64,000 bases of DNA from Lunularia cruciata. Taxonomy: Eukaryota; Streptophyta; Marchantiopsida; Lunulariales; Lunulariaceae. A program made the position numbers and the translations under genes. The stretch lies in contig OX419764.1 in NCBI GenBank assembly GCA_948567375.1, positions 81,001 to 145,000 on the forward strand, given 5' to 3'. The notes beneath the pieces are model-generated. The model was not told the DNA's origin and searched no databases. It saw only the letters and a list, made by a program, of their open reading frames with translations. Positions 20,885 through 31,712 of the stretch are shown in pieces; position 1 is the first letter of the stretch; each line of letters begins with the position of its first letter.

Positions 20885-21432
20885 AACAAGGATCCCATCA
20901 AGGTGTACAAGAAGAACTGATATGCTGCTTTGATTTTCCTTTGTCTGGAACCCCAAACACCTATAATAATAAACATGGGAATTAACACGCTTTCAAAAAA
21001 AACGTAAAATATTAAAAGATCGAGTGAGCAAAACACAGCAATTAGGAAAGATTCACAAATGAAAAACGCTATCATATATTCTTTTTTATAACTTTTGACG
21101 CTATAAAAGCCAACAAGAATGCAAATAGGAGTTAAAAACGTGGTCAAGATCACAAAGAATAAAGAGATACCATCTATACCTATATAAAAATTTATATTTG
21201 AATACGGAAGCCATCGAATAGTTTCCACAAACTGAAATTTTGCTGTATCATTCTCAAAGCGTATCCAAAAAAAAAGAGAATATAAAAAAGTGATCAAAGA
21301 GGTCCAAATTGTGATACCTCGTATCAGACGTACTCTTGAATTCGGGATCACCAAAATAATAAGGCTTCCTAGCAAAGGAAGCAAAATAAGACCACTTAAA
21401 TTGGAATAAAATGGAGCTAAAACTTGTAACAT
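20885..21432 (-). CDS. nad4: NADH dehydrogenase subunit 4, exon 1
   Basis: This is the N-terminal exon of ND4, exactly 548 nt, beginning MLQVLAPFYSNLSGL. It includes the conserved IGIDGISLFFVILTTFL helix and the FFESVLIPMFIIIGVWGSR motif with the functional glutamate. It ends at ...YTLMGSL plus two bases of a split codon. It is intact. Between this start and the nad5 stop (22777) lies a spacer holding an inverted, exon-less group II intron copy. Confidence 0.96.
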
Positions 21433-21449
21433 ATACGTTTACTCTTTTT

Positions 21450-21760
21450 TCTAGAAATCCCGAAAAAAATATATATATATTTTTGCTGCGAAAAATATAT
21501 ATGCTGCGAAAAGGCCCGTAGCGCTGCCCTACGGGCCGGAGGCCTCCGCTTGTTAGGCAAGTTTTTGCCCTTTTTTTGTCTGTTTTTTTTTTGTCAGTTT
21601 TTGGATAATAGATAGTTATTCACAATGAAATCAGGATGCGCTAATCTAATTATTATAAAAAATGCCAGTACAATAATGGCCTAAAGCAAAGAATTAGCAT
21701 TTTATACTAAAAATCTGTTGATCCGGTGTGTTTTTGGCGAATTAAGTTTATTATTTTCAT
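21450..21760. repeat. repeat-rich spacer upstream of nad4
   Basis: It contains two short AT palindromes (21465-21505), a GGCCCGTAGCGCTGCCCTACGGGCC hairpin region and a TTTGTCAGTTTTTGG tract. No gene is seen. Confidence 0.55.
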
Positions 21761-21761
21761 C

Positions 21762-22560
21762 GGGCGACCGGTCTAGATCCCGCACGATAAAAAGCACAAG
21801 TCCATTTCTGTGCAAAGGCGTTGCACTCATTCTTGTTCGGCAACGAACACGGAGACCTTAGCATGTGCAAGAAGCTCTGTTGAGGGGGTTTCATTTACCC
21901 TCCCCCGGGGGGTAACCCAAAAGTATGGAGCAAGCCGGTTTTCTTGTATTTAAGATGAGGTTCTGTACTGGCGAATCGGAGACTCTTTCGGTCCTTGTCA
22001 ACCAGCAATTAACCATTGGCACCTGAGCTCTGCAAATGGCGAAGCGCATGAACGTACGTTGCTCGCTCCATGCCTATTGATGGTATATATCAACCAGGTC
22101 ATAAATGGTTTGTCCTCTACCTACTCTCTCGTATGGAAGGATAGAGTTCAAGATGGAGCGGATTACCTATATTACTAGGGACAGGAGTCTAAACGACATC
22201 TTAAGCACAGGGCGTTCAAAAACGAAGGTTTTTGGACGAGCCGTGTAGGAAACAACGGTGAGGTCCTAGGGGTCGCTTTTATCCCTAGGAAGTCAGAGGG
22301 CCCGTATTACCCGCCTACCTGAAAGGGACCTAGCAATAGGAAAGCGCTTGATAACAAGCAGCAGGGAAGGAGCCTATGTACTTACTAAATGCTTACCGTT
22401 TGGCAAGTTTCACTTTGACGAGTCTATCAGGCCATCTTCCAAGAACCGTGTAATAGGCGCTCGAAAGAGAGGGAATGTGCGTTAAATAGACCTTCCGAGT
22501 TTGAAGAAGCTCCGAAGAAAGTCAGGTTAGAGAGCCGTGTGATGGGCCACTCTCGGTTCG
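21762..22560 (+). mobile_element. ectopic group II intron copy (cob-783 family)
   Basis: The 5' end is GGGCGACCGGTC, and domain V is at about 22530-22565 (GAGAGCCGTGTGATGGGCC...TCTCGGTTCGG). Its 3' half (22211-22560) closely matches the intron remnant in the broken cob (343-713, opposite strand). The whole length is related to 30170-30985. It ends at or just after domain V without a recognisable domain VI or 3' splice site. It is oriented against the flanking nad genes and has no exons, so it cannot be an intron of either neighbour. No reverse transcriptase is present. Downstream, 22570-22680, is a GC-rich repeat cluster. Confidence 0.75.
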
Positions 22561-22776
22561 GTTGTTTTTTTTTGTTTTTGAGGTCCGAAGGTCTCGACCC
22601 GCGGGAGAGTCCTTTTATATCAGAGAAAAGGCCCGAAGGCCGAAGGGCTCTCCCCGGGGAGGCCGGGGGGCCCCCCCGGGTCTTTCATAGCTAGCTTTGC
22701 CCTTATCATTGCGTTCCTTAAAGATTTAATATATTATACAATGAAGTGTGGGCCTTTAGTTCGTACTAATGTTTCC

Positions 22777-24033
22777 TTAGATATTAATAAATAAAAAGCT
22801 AACTATGTAAATGAAATACAATCGATTATCTACCCAAAAAGAGATAAAATCCCACAGGCCTATAACGGAAATAAATATCGTTAATCCGAGCAACATAACA
22901 AAGGCATAATGATAAACAAATCCACTTTGAATTTTACTTATTTGCTGGGCCATTTTTCGAATTGTGTACGAAATTCCATAAGGACCCAAGATTTCAATAG
23001 CACCTTTGTCTAAAGCTTTAAATGAGACTTCATATCCAAAACGCAAAAACGATCTAGCTAAAAAGTCGTTAAAAACTTTATCGAAAAACCAGCGCTTATT
23101 GAAAAAGCAATATAGTCGATTACCAAAAGTACTAGTTTTCAAAGCGAAAATGAGTGGATTCACCACAAAATTTACACTATACGCCACAAATGAACCTAAA
23201 GTACTAAACAAAATAGGAATTAGTTTGATAATGGTTGGAGTAGCAAACTCAGATTCGGCCAGAATTTCATTTTTGGGTAGTATGAAAAGTGAATTAGCCC
23301 AAAAATTGGTACCTAAACCAATCATCATATCTTTGGCCAAGTATCCTACAAAAATACTCCCAAAAGCCAAAAGGATTAAAGGTATTGCCATAAGAATGGG
23401 CGCATCATGACATCTACTTAAGTCTCGCTTGAATGAATTAGTTGGTGCTAAAAAGGTTAAAAACAGTAAACGAAAAGAGTAATAAGAAGTAAAGAAGACC
23501 GATACACTTCCTAACCAGAAAGCAAAGTTACCACTAATAGTATATTTCGTGTAAGCAAGTTCCAGAATAACATCTTTTGAATAAAATCCCGTTAAAAAAG
23601 GGAAACCAATTAAAGATAAGCTACCTATAAGCATCATAGCATAGGTAAAAGGTAACAAGGAAGCAAGCCCTCCCATCTTACGCATATCTTGCTCATCCGA
23701 CATGGCATGAATCACTGAACCTGCACTCAAGAATAAAAGTGCTTTGAAGCAGGCGTGATTCATTAAATGAAATACGCTAACAGAATAGTTGGAAATGCCG
23801 CAAGCAAAGATCATATAGCCTAACTGACTACAAGTTGAATAAGCTATAACCCTTTTTAAATCGTTTTGTAATATTCCGGTGGTTGCCGCGAAGAATGACG
23901 TCATAGCGCCTACAAAAGTAATAACAATCAAAGCATTGGGTGAGTATTCAAATAAAGGGGAGCACCTTGCTATCATAAAAACGCCTGCTGTTACCATAGT
24001 AGCTGCATGAATCAAAGCGGATACTGGAGTGGG
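22777..24033 (-). CDS. nad5: NADH dehydrogenase subunit 5, exon 2
   Basis: This is the C-terminal 418 residues of ND5, the most distal antiporter-like pump of complex I. It starts [17 protein letters not shown], includes the lysine motif [16 protein letters not shown] and the [18 protein letters not shown] block, and ends with the long lateral helix and FLFINI. With exon 1 it gives 669 residues, full bryophyte length. It is intact. Confidence 0.97.
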   Translation of the reverse strand, partial: PTPVSALIHAATMVTAGVFMIARCSPLFEYSPNALIVITFVGAMTSFFAATTGILQNDLKRVIAYSTCSQLGYMIFACGISNYSVSVFHLMNHACFKALLFLSAGSVIHAMSDEQDMRKMGGLASLLPFTYAMMLIGSLSLIGFPFLTGFYSKDVILELAYTKYTISGNFAFWLGSVSVFFTSYYSFRLLFLTFLAPTNSFKRDLSRCHDAPILMAIPLILLAFGSIFVGYLAKDMMIGLGTNFWANSLFILPKNEILAESEFATPTIIKLIPILFSTLGSFVAYSVNFVVNPLIFALKTSTFGNRLYCFFNKRWFFDKVFNDFLARSFLRFGYEVSFKALDKGAIEILGPYGISYTIRKMAQQISKIQSGFVYHYAFVMLLGLTIFISVIGLWDFISFWVDNRLYFIYIVSFLFINI

Positions 24034-24721
24034 CTACTCTCGCATAACCTTTTACGATTTCACAAGGCCGGAAAATATATATATTTTTTTCCACAGCATT
24101 GGGTAATTGGTTGGTGAGTCTACCTTTGGCAAGAGTAGGGACTGGATCTTCCACTTATGAAATATAGGCTCTCCCAATAATCTTACGGGTGGCCGCTGTG
24201 CCCTTAAAAACTAAGATGTGGTTTTTCTTTCATACATGAATAGACTTGACGCAAAAAATATAGATTTTTCCAAAAACTTAGAAGTTTCTGCCCTTTTTTT
24301 TCTATTTTTTTTTGTCAGTTTTTTCCTGTCAGTTTTTTTTTATTTTGTTTGTCTGACAGTCCCCCTAGGGTCTTTTTTTTAAGTTTTTTTTTCCTTGTTT
24401 GTCTGACAGTCCGGGCCCTGTCAGACAAACAAAGTCCCCAGCCCTCCGGGCCTCTCCCTCTGGTGTTCGTGCCCTTTGGGCCAGCGGGTTCGGGAGAGAT
24501 TCAATTTCGAACAAGAGGTCTTACGTACAGTCTCTGGGGATCCTATAGAGCTCCTTCGGCCTTGACTTCGCCGGGTGGATTTGACCCTGATAGGTTTCCT
24601 GCTGATTGGTCAAAATGAGATATTTTTCCGAAAGGGACTCTCATTTAGTCGACGATTCCAGCATACAGTGAGATTGTTGGAATGTACCTAATGGCACATG
24701 AGAGCCCTCAAATATTATAAA
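24034..24721 (-). other. nad5 group I intron at nt 753
   Basis: The intron is 688 bases long. The upstream exon ends in T and the intron ends in G, as expected for a group I intron and not for group II. The position after nt 753 is that of the classical bryophyte nad5 group I intron. No homing endonuclease frame is seen. A block of dispersed repeats (GTCTGACAG elements and a CTCTCCC element) occupies about 24240-24500 within it, and an AT palindrome lies at about 24075-24090. Confidence 0.85.
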
Positions 24722-25474
24722 ACCCTCCATTGCATCGGGTAACCAAGTATGCAATCCAATCTGTGCAGATTTTCCAACAGCGCCAATAAATACTAAAATA
24801 CAAATAACAGTTATGGCATGAAATCCCATGTTACAAAAAAGGAAATAATGATGGGGTTCGGAAAAGGCACTAGCACAAGCAAAAATAGTGGAAAAGTCAA
24901 CTGTTTGAAAAATAGTAAAACAACCCATAATCCCGAGAGCTAATCCAAAATCACCTACGCGATTTATGAGCATAGCTTTAATAGCCGCTTTATTTGCCTG
25001 AATGCGCGTAAACCAAAAATTTATCAATAAATATGACGCGAGTCCAACTCCCTCCCATCCTAAAAATAACTGAATAAAATTATCTCCAGTTACCAACATA
25101 AGCATAAAAAAAGTAAAAATTGACAAATAGCAAAAGAAACGTGGACTATGCGGATCCTCAGACATATAGGAAATTGAATAAATATGAACTAAGCTACTTA
25201 CAATTGTGACGACCAATAATAAAATGACTGTAAGGCTGTCAAATAAAAAGCCCCAAGCAGCGTCAAAGAGTTCCGAAAAAATCCAAGGAGCAATCTTTAT
25301 ATAGCAAGCACTGGCACACAGCGCGACTTCATAAAATGCAATACAAGAGAAAATAGAAGATAATGAAACACACGTGGTTGTGACTACAGCCACTCCCCTT
25401 GAACCAAGAAAACGACCAAAAAACCCTGCCGCAAAACTCCCAATCAACGGTAAAATGACTATAAGTAAATACAT
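24722..25474 (-). CDS. nad5: NADH dehydrogenase subunit 5, exon 1
   Basis: This is the N-terminal exon of ND5, exactly 753 nt, from [17 protein letters not shown] to ...[10 protein letters not shown]. It shows the conserved [16 protein letters not shown] segment, the functional glutamate in [18 protein letters not shown], and the [12 protein letters not shown] motif. It heads the leftward nad5-nad4-nad2 cluster. It is intact, with no editing needed. Confidence 0.97.
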
Positions 25475-25499
25475 AAGTACTATTTTTTTTTTTGCTTGA

Positions 25500-26379
25500 A
25501 TTCGACTTGCCGGAAGGCATTTTTATTTATCAATGGAAAAAGGACCTAATTTATGTAGGCTCTACTTTTAATCTTCGGAATAGATTCAGGCAACCTCAGG
25601 GGTCGGCCAGGTTTAATATCACTTACGTTTATAATATAGCGAGTTTCTATGGAGTTGCTTTTATCCCTTGTAGTCTCTTGCTCATCGTAAGCTTCCCTTA
25701 CATTGGCTTCGTACTCAGGCACTAAGTATTCTCTTTGCTCCATTTTATTAAAACAGTGTTCTCTGGGTCTGTGTAAAGTTTACCTGTCTGACAGTGCCCG
25801 GCCAGCGGTCAAATTTTTAATGAAATTACTAGTATATCCACTTTTCACTAATGTGATAAATAGTTGCGGACTCCGGCTTTAAAAATCTACTAATGGAAAA
25901 CCGAAAATACACATATGTTTTTTGTTTGCCGAAGCCGTACCGATAACTTCAAATTTTTATTTTCAAGAATGTTTGTTCTTCGATTCCTACCTTGATTTAG
26001 TAAGGTCGGTCTAGTTGGTTTTGATCGCCGCATACACTTTTTTTTGCCATTTTTTAGCCTATTGCTAAGGGAATCGTTCCGCGATAAGATGATCTCCTTT
26101 TCATGTATAATCATATATTAAGGAATAAAAATTGAATAATAAATTTACATAATAATTAATGTCCCGTACTCGAATTACGGTTTGATTTCGCGTCATCAAA
26201 TTACAGTTGGATTACGAAGGAGAGAATAAGCTTGCTTCGGGAAACGCAAAATAGATAGCTCAGAAGGTCTTAGCCATGGAGCGAGGCTCTACGCTTTAGC
26301 AGATGTTGGCGAGCGCACAGCGAGACGAAAAAAACAGAAAGGACTAAAGCAATATATCTATTTTTTTCTCCGCTCTTTC
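25500..26379. other. intergenic, no supported gene
   Basis: Short opposing frames at 25492-25743 are mutual shadows. A GTCTGACAGTGCCCGG element lies at 25784-25800 and an AT palindrome at about 26352-26370. No gene is accepted. Confidence 0.5.
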
Positions 26380-26459
26380 GCGCATTTGGTGAAAAAGGTA
26401 AACACGACGGATTTAAAATCCGTTCCTATTGGTTATTGGTTCAAGTCCAATAATGCGCA
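26380..26459 (+). tRNA. trnL-UAA: tRNA-Leu (UAA)
   Basis: The acceptor is GCGCATT/AATGCGC, with a class II variable arm and anticodon TAA in the TTTAAAA loop. The T-loop is TTCAAGT. Confidence 0.93.
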
Positions 26460-26480
26460 TCTTTTAGAAACTTCATAAAA

Positions 26481-27450
26481 ATGATGAATTATCATAAAAA
26501 ACAAAATAAAGTCCTACGACCTATGGAAAATCTAAATATTAATAAGGTTAAAGCGTCGTCAAGAAAAGACCACTGGGGAGCGAGTATACATAAATTCCCT
26601 TTGGGATATTCGCCCCGGTATTATGGTGAGCGTGTGGTTAACGAGGCTACGGAGTGCTTTACCCGAAACTAAAAGCAGAGAAGGGGATAGCTTCGGGTTT
26701 GACGGACACGAGCTTAAAGGTTAAAAATTGGATTGATAACTGGCTCCAAGCTAGTTATCATCCTTGCTTAAGAAGCAACTATCCTTACAGTGTAACGAGA
26801 GCTACGGCCTTTCCATTCTTTAAAAAAAAGCTCAAGCAGAAGGTCACGGATGACAGGATTTTGAACCCGATATCGAACCAGACACACCATCAGGCAACCC
26901 GTTGATCTATTATACAGAGAAGGTCCCGTCTGACATGGTCTGCTTCAAATTGCTTCCAGCTTTTATGGCCTTGAAGACTTGTATCTTTGCTTCTGCGGTC
27001 CTATCCGACTTGAAGATCGAGGCTATCCAGTTCATCTCCAATGACTGGCCGGTTATCTCTCGTGTCAAGCGGTAATACCATAAAAGTTGGACGAAATCAC
27101 GTTAGTGGCCGTAAATGAAAACTGGTTTAATAAGCTAGATCTTTCTTTTTGGAGCATATTTTTTATCTAACCAATCATACAGAGCATTCTCAGCCTCTCA
27201 AAACCACGCCAAACGGTTCTATGAGTTCGCTCGACATACTCACTGGCCTGTCGGGGTGGTTATCTTAGGCGAGAATGATCTGAATGCTGGTCAGGAATTT
27301 CAGTGCGTAGCGATGCAGGTCCCTGCGAAGACTGCACAACTAAGGTCGGCAGTTCGTAATAATTGGTACAGGACTCAACTTGCCCGATCGCAAGCGGCTC
27401 TTGATCAATGTGAATGTGTTCAAGCCGTATTCCGCCTACGACGCCCTGTT
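26481..27450 (+). pseudogene. broken unidentified coding sequence
   Basis: Several forward frames follow one another with stops and frame changes: 26481-26672 (lysine-rich, DHWGASIHKFPLGYSPRYYG), 26654-26905 (NWIDNWLQASYHPCLRSNYP), text around 26930-27075 (KIEAIQFISNDWPVISRVKR), and 27256-27453 (VVILGENDLNAGQEFQCVAM). Each reads as ordinary protein, but none matches a family I know. The NDWPV segment recurs in the fragment at 11652-11966, hinting at a common source. The unit ends where a duplicated piece of nad2 begins. Confidence 0.3.
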
Positions 27451-27487
27451 TGATAAAATACGCATAAAAGTTAAGGTATATTTTATG

Positions 27488-27726
27488 GTTTTAGGTGTAT
27501 CAAAATACATTATTTTCACAAAGCGTATATAATAAAAACAACTGATAACGCTAGTAACTACTCCTATTAAGGCTAGTAAGTAGGCCCCACAGCCTAAAGC
27601 GGCAAAAAACAAATAGAATTTGCTACAAAATCCAGCTAACGGGGGTATTCCTGCGTATGAAAACATAGTAATAGACAAGGTAATAGCTAAAAAAAGATTA
27701 GTTTTGGCTAAAGCACCTAAATCTGC
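27488..27726 (-). pseudogene. nad2: duplicated internal fragment of nad2 exon 2
   Basis: This 239-base copy of 16269-16507 sits in the same orientation with no indels. Two substitutions are visible in an A-rich stretch (AATAGG to AAAAAG). It contains neither start nor stop of nad2 and cannot be functional. The sharp homology edges suggest a recombination or repair event. Confidence 0.95.
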
Positions 27727-27955
27727 ACTCCTCGGTAGGTTTATGCGACGCACAAAAGAGTAAACTGCCCTACGGGCCTCGTGACGCGCAGAGTGGCTTT
27801 GTTGTTTTGGTCCCGGGTCCCTGGCCTTTGAAGTCTCATCGATAAGTGGTCTCTGAGAACTTTCATAAGGTGAATTTCATCAACGGTCGCCGAGGAATGC
27901 AAAAAGGGCAGGGCAACCGCTGCAGATTTTCAATCTATTCCGAATAAAAGCCAAG

Positions 27956-28035
27956 ACTCGCTTGGTGGAACGGCAAACACGGCAGACTCAAAATCTGTTT
28001 CTAATGGAATATCGGTTCGAATCCGATAGCGAGTA
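27956..28035 (+). tRNA. trnL-CAA: tRNA-Leu (CAA)
   Basis: The acceptor is ACTCGCT paired with AGCGAGT. The anticodon CAA sits in the CTCAAAA loop, with a long variable arm and T-loop TTCGAAT. Confidence 0.93.
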
Positions 28036-28052
28036 TCTTATTTATAAATAAG

Positions 28053-28126
28053 GGCGGATATAACTTAGGGGTTAAAGTTGCAGATTGTGGCTCTGAAAAC
28101 ACGGGTTCGAATCCCGTTATTCGCCG
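28053..28126 (+). tRNA. trnH: tRNA-His (GUG)
   Basis: The acceptor is GGCGGAT/ATTCGCC with an extra G at 28052 available as G-1. The anticodon is GTG and the T-loop is TTCGAAT. It lies 18 bases after trnL-CAA. Confidence 0.94.
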
Positions 28127-29160
28127 AAAAACTCAAATATTTTTATTTTGTCATAAAATATATATTTTATTTTGCCTGCGGCCCTCGTCCGTTAGCTTGA
28201 ATATTTATGTAAAAAAAAGATATATTTTCGCAAAAAAATATATCTTTTTTCGTAGACTATACTCTAAAGTTTTTTGTGAAATTGCGGAGGATTGCACTTT
28301 CTTGTAAAAAAAAGGCAGAGAGCTTAGAGGCTGCGATCGGGTCGACTTTCGGCCCGAAAGGCTTTAGCCCTTTGTTTTGTCGGACAGTATTTTAATATTG
28401 TGGTGTCCGACAAAACAAAATCCCCTTGGGGCCCTGCCGAGGGAGTGCTAAAAACATGCAAAGCAAAAAAAATATTTGTTTTTGTTCGCGTAGCGCCAGG
28501 CTCCCATAGGGACTAGATTAATGATACAAGGCGCTGAGAAACCCAGTGGTGGCCAGCCCCCCAATTCTGCTGTAGTGAATCCACTTATATAAAATTTATC
28601 AATTTAACCGCCCGGAGCAGTTCATGGTAAGACGCGGATAGTCCCTTGTACAACTATGTATGGTCTCAGCCACCAAAAATTTTTTTTGACTCTTGCTATC
28701 CTAGGCTAGGACTTGAGCCCTGCCTAACTAAACGCTACCTATGCAGGAGGTTTTAGGTGCTGTGTCGTCCGGCTGCTGCATTACACGTTCACCAGCTATT
28801 TCGGGGTACAAAGGATACTTCTTTGCCTTTACAGGCACTACGTGCTTCTTTGGCTTTACGGATTCTCTGGCCGGCTTTACGATTTCCTTCGCCGAAATGG
28901 CTGATAAAGAAGGGTCCGGAGACTTCTTTGGTTTTACAGAACTTGGTGTTTTATATACCCAGAAAGCTTTTTGCCATGAACTAAGCGACCAAGCTCTGCC
29001 GCCTACGGCCTTTATTGTCAAAGTGGGGCCCCCGTTACTTGGTTATTCTCTGTCGACTAAGTAGCCCTATTAGATCCTAAGCTCTCTTTCATATAACGAA
29101 TAGAGCGTAAAATGGCTGTGACGTTAGACATTGCGCTCAAAAATAATCAATCATGTTTGT
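28127..29160. repeat. repeat cluster between trnH and rpl10
   Basis: It contains AT palindromes (28155-28175, 28205-28255), a near-perfect hairpin at about 28373-28430 (TTTGTTTTGTCGGACAG and its complement), and at 28790-28935 the CTTCTTTGGCTTTACGG-type element. Frames 28728-29064 on both strands are readings of that repeat and are rejected. Confidence 0.7.
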
Positions 29161-29167
29161 TAATGGA

Positions 29168-29674
29168 TCACTTTCGTCCGTTGGCTTGTTCAACCAAAAA
29201 CAAAAAACATGCGCCGGGTAAAAACATAAAACCAAAAAGTTGTTGAAATACCGATGTTGTTTCTAAAGTAGTCGCTTTTTTTATATCCATATGATTGAAA
29301 ACAGTGGATCTGTCTTGTCCGTATAATAAAACTAAATTTTGGCTGTAGGAGGCTGAAGGTAGCAATTGTGACCATGTATTGTTTGGTGCTTCTTTAGTCA
29401 AGTACAAGATACAAGTAGGACCTGCGCTAGAAGCAAGCTGTGCAATCCAATGGCCCTGATTGTTTGGCAGAATATTTTGTTTTTTCTCTTTTGGTTTAAA
29501 TAAAGTTTTACCTTTAATGGTACACAATATATTCTTGATTTGTCGCCATTGTCGACTTGTCAAGCCACTACAATGAAATAAAAGAATATATGGATATTGT
29601 TTTTTGATCTCTTGGGGCCAAAGGGCACTCGACCTTAGGGAGAGGGCTTTTTTTCGTAGAAATTTTCGTTGCAT
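29168..29674 (-). CDS. rpl10: ribosomal protein L10
   Basis: The 168-residue product fits the plant mitochondrial uL10 gene (the former bryophyte orf168), a stalk-base protein of the large ribosomal subunit. Its start is MQRKFLRKKAL. The text contains ILLFHCSGLTSRQWRQIKN and ASSAGPTCILYLTKEAPNN, and it ends FLFLVEQANGRK. Residues 9-22 are encoded by a dispersed repeat of the CTCTCCC/GGTCGAG type (about 29612-29650), so the N-terminus may have been remodelled. A degraded copy of the C-terminal third lies at 31395-31545. Confidence 0.85.
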   Translation of the reverse strand: MQRKFLRKKALSLRSSALWPQEIKKQYPYILLFHCSGLTSRQWRQIKNILCTIKGKTLFKPKEKKQNILPNNQGHWIAQLASSAGPTCILYLTKEAPNNTWSQLLPSASYSQNLVLLYGQDRSTVFNHMDIKKATTLETTSVFQQLFGFMFLPGACFLFLVEQANGRK

Positions 29675-30169
29675 AAGGCCATTTTAATTTTTTTTTTCGA
29701 AACGACTATTACAACGCGCACAACAGGTATGGCCTTTGGGTCACTGATGAACTAAGTGGACAGGAGGTGCTTACCTTATAAATGTGATATTGGATGGGCA
29801 GAGGGACAAGCCTGAATCAAAAGTATAGGTCAGTTTTTTTCTCAAAGATAAAAACGTTCCAATCATCCTTATTTGTAATAAATAGCCTAAATATGAAAAT
29901 AAGGTGGCATTCGACAGCCGATAACAATTTGATCAACCATCTACGATGGTTGACGACAGAGAATAAAAAACATTTGAATATCGTGTGCTTAAGTTGCGAA
30001 GAAATGAAACTGCACAGAGGGGCGAAGCGATCAAGCAGCATGGCTGCTTGATTGGCGAAGAAATAATCTACGTTGAGTCATAACGCGAAGCGCGGTCAAT
30101 TCAGAAATCATATTATAAGCTGCGGGGATTACTATGTACGCGGAGGGGTACGAGCCTGCTTTAGCACTA
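29675..30169. other. intergenic, no supported gene
   Basis: Opposing frames at 29794-30051 and 29817-30041 have no recognisable content. No tRNA or repeat family stands out. Confidence 0.45.
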
Positions 30170-30985
30170 GGGCGACCGGTCCTGCGCGATAAAAGTACAA
30201 GTTCACGCTGTACTAAGGCATTTCACTTCTCCGGGTTCGGCAACGGAGACCTTAGCATGTGAAAAAAGCTCCGGGATTTCGCTCATCCTGAAAGGGATGA
30301 CCGAATAGCAGGGGCGCGCCGGCTCCTGTGTTTGAAGATGAGGATCCGTACTGGCGAATCCGAGTTCCGGCGCTACACCCAATGGCTAACCTTCGACCAT
30401 TGAACCTCCGTTTTGCGGCGCGCGCGAACGTACGCTGTTCACTATATGCCTTTTGAGGATGGTGCGCAACAAGGCCGAAGAGGCGGGGCCTACCCTTATC
30501 ATGGAAGGGATAGACCTGATGTAGTGGATTACCTATATCACTAGGAAAAAGGGAACTGAACGACATCTTGGGCGTCCACTAGATTGGACAAGCCGCATAG
30601 GAAACAACGGTGAGACCCTGTAAAGCCAAAGAAGCACACGTAGTGCCTAGGGATGCCGTAGGATGTCAGAGGGCCCCCACCTAACCGAAAGGACTAGCAA
30701 TAGGAAAGCACTTGATAACAAGCAGTAGGGAAGGAGCCTATTACTTATTTACTCACTGGTTCCCGTTTGGCAAGTTTCACTTTGACGCAGTCTATCAGGC
30801 CATCTTTCAAGGACCGTGTAATAGGCGCTCGGGGGGTGTGCCCTTCCGTGTTTGAAGAAGCTCTGAAGAAAGTCAGGTTAGAGAGCCGTGTGATGGGCCA
30901 CTATCTCGTACGGTTCGTAGAGCAGTAGCCCAGATCGGTGAGCGAGGTAAACCTACGGCCGTCTAGGCTGGACTCTTTACTTTAT
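30170..30985 (+). mobile_element. ectopic group II intron copy, most complete member
   Basis: The 5' end GGGCGACCGGTCC is at 30170. Domain V is at about 30888-30925 (GAGAGCCGTGTGATGGGCCAC...TCGTACGGTTCG), followed by a domain VI-like stem and a 3' end ...CTTTACTTTAT matching that of the cob intron. It is 816 bases long, with no ORF. A GTAAAGCCAAAGAAGCAC repeat fragment has inserted near 30615-30645. The flanks give no recognisable exons. It may be a reverse-spliced copy or the remnant of a lost host gene. Confidence 0.75.
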
Positions 30986-31084
30986 CGGGTCATTCATCTA
31001 CGATATAGATGAATCATTCAGTTATGAAATAAGGTAGGAAAATATAACCAGACTAATAGCCCCTACGGGTGCAGCTTATTCTTT

Positions 31085-31330
31085 GTATTGATCAAAATAG
31101 ATATCGAAGTCATGATGGACTTCTGTGAGCGTCTTTTTTCGTATTTTTCTACCTCCCAAAAGCACCATCGAGTGTTAGCTTCAAAGAATTATAACTCAAC
31201 ATTATACGCAGCATCTTTGCTTAGGGCCGCAAGCCCATCACTGGAGAGAACTCTAAGTGCGTAGAAAGCTTTTCAAGCAAACTAACTTTGCCTGTTTTCT
31301 AGATTGAAGTACGTAGTGCGGATAGATCCC
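31085..31330 (-). pseudogene. second degraded copy of the 7618-8343 frame (C-terminal part)
   Basis: The sequence is related to about 7620-7800 over the block ending ATAGATATCGAAGTCATGA, and the relatedness extends through CTTGAAAA-CTTTCTA to the AGAAAACAGG region. The reading frame is broken. It lies directly downstream (same strand) of an rpl10 fragment. Confidence 0.55.
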
Positions 31331-31394
31331 TGGTGAAAGATCATCTAAGTAGTAAGCAACTACTGGAAGTAGAAGATCGCCCTCAAAAAAAAAA

Positions 31395-31545
31395 AAAGAA
31401 ACCATGAGACGGGTAAAGCATAAGCCTACAAAAGTTGTTGAAATACTGATGTAGCTCTTCAATTAGCTGCTTTTAGTATATACATATGATTGATTATAGT
31501 TGATAGTTATTTTCCATATAATAAAAGAAATTAGTAACTGAAACC
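31395..31545 (-). pseudogene. rpl10: degraded rpl10 C-terminal fragment
   Basis: This matches the rpl10 region around 29210-29345: the AGTTGTTGAAATAC and ATATGATTGA blocks and PheLeuPro-type codons are shared, with many substitutions. It reads as STTFVGLCFTRLMV, where rpl10 has SVFQQLFGFMFLPGA. It is not functional. Confidence 0.65.
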
Positions 31546-31712
31546 CTTTAGGGCCCCAGAGGGTCACTTTTTTGTCTGACAAAAAAGGGTATGTTTGGAC
31601 GAAGTCCAAAATAATAAAATGCAGAGCGCAAAGTGATCAACCGTTTTCTAATGCACCAATGGCGCTACGTGAAGTGATTTCATTTTTGTGTAAGGTTGAT
31701 TTATGGCCTTTT

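Noticed and set aside
23006-23410. 134-codon forward frame
   Set aside because: It is the antisense shadow of nad5 exon 2.
28728-29064. Frames of about 100 codons on both strands
   Set aside because: They are readings of the CTTCTTTGGCTTTACGG repeat cluster. The same peptides recur wherever the repeat lies.
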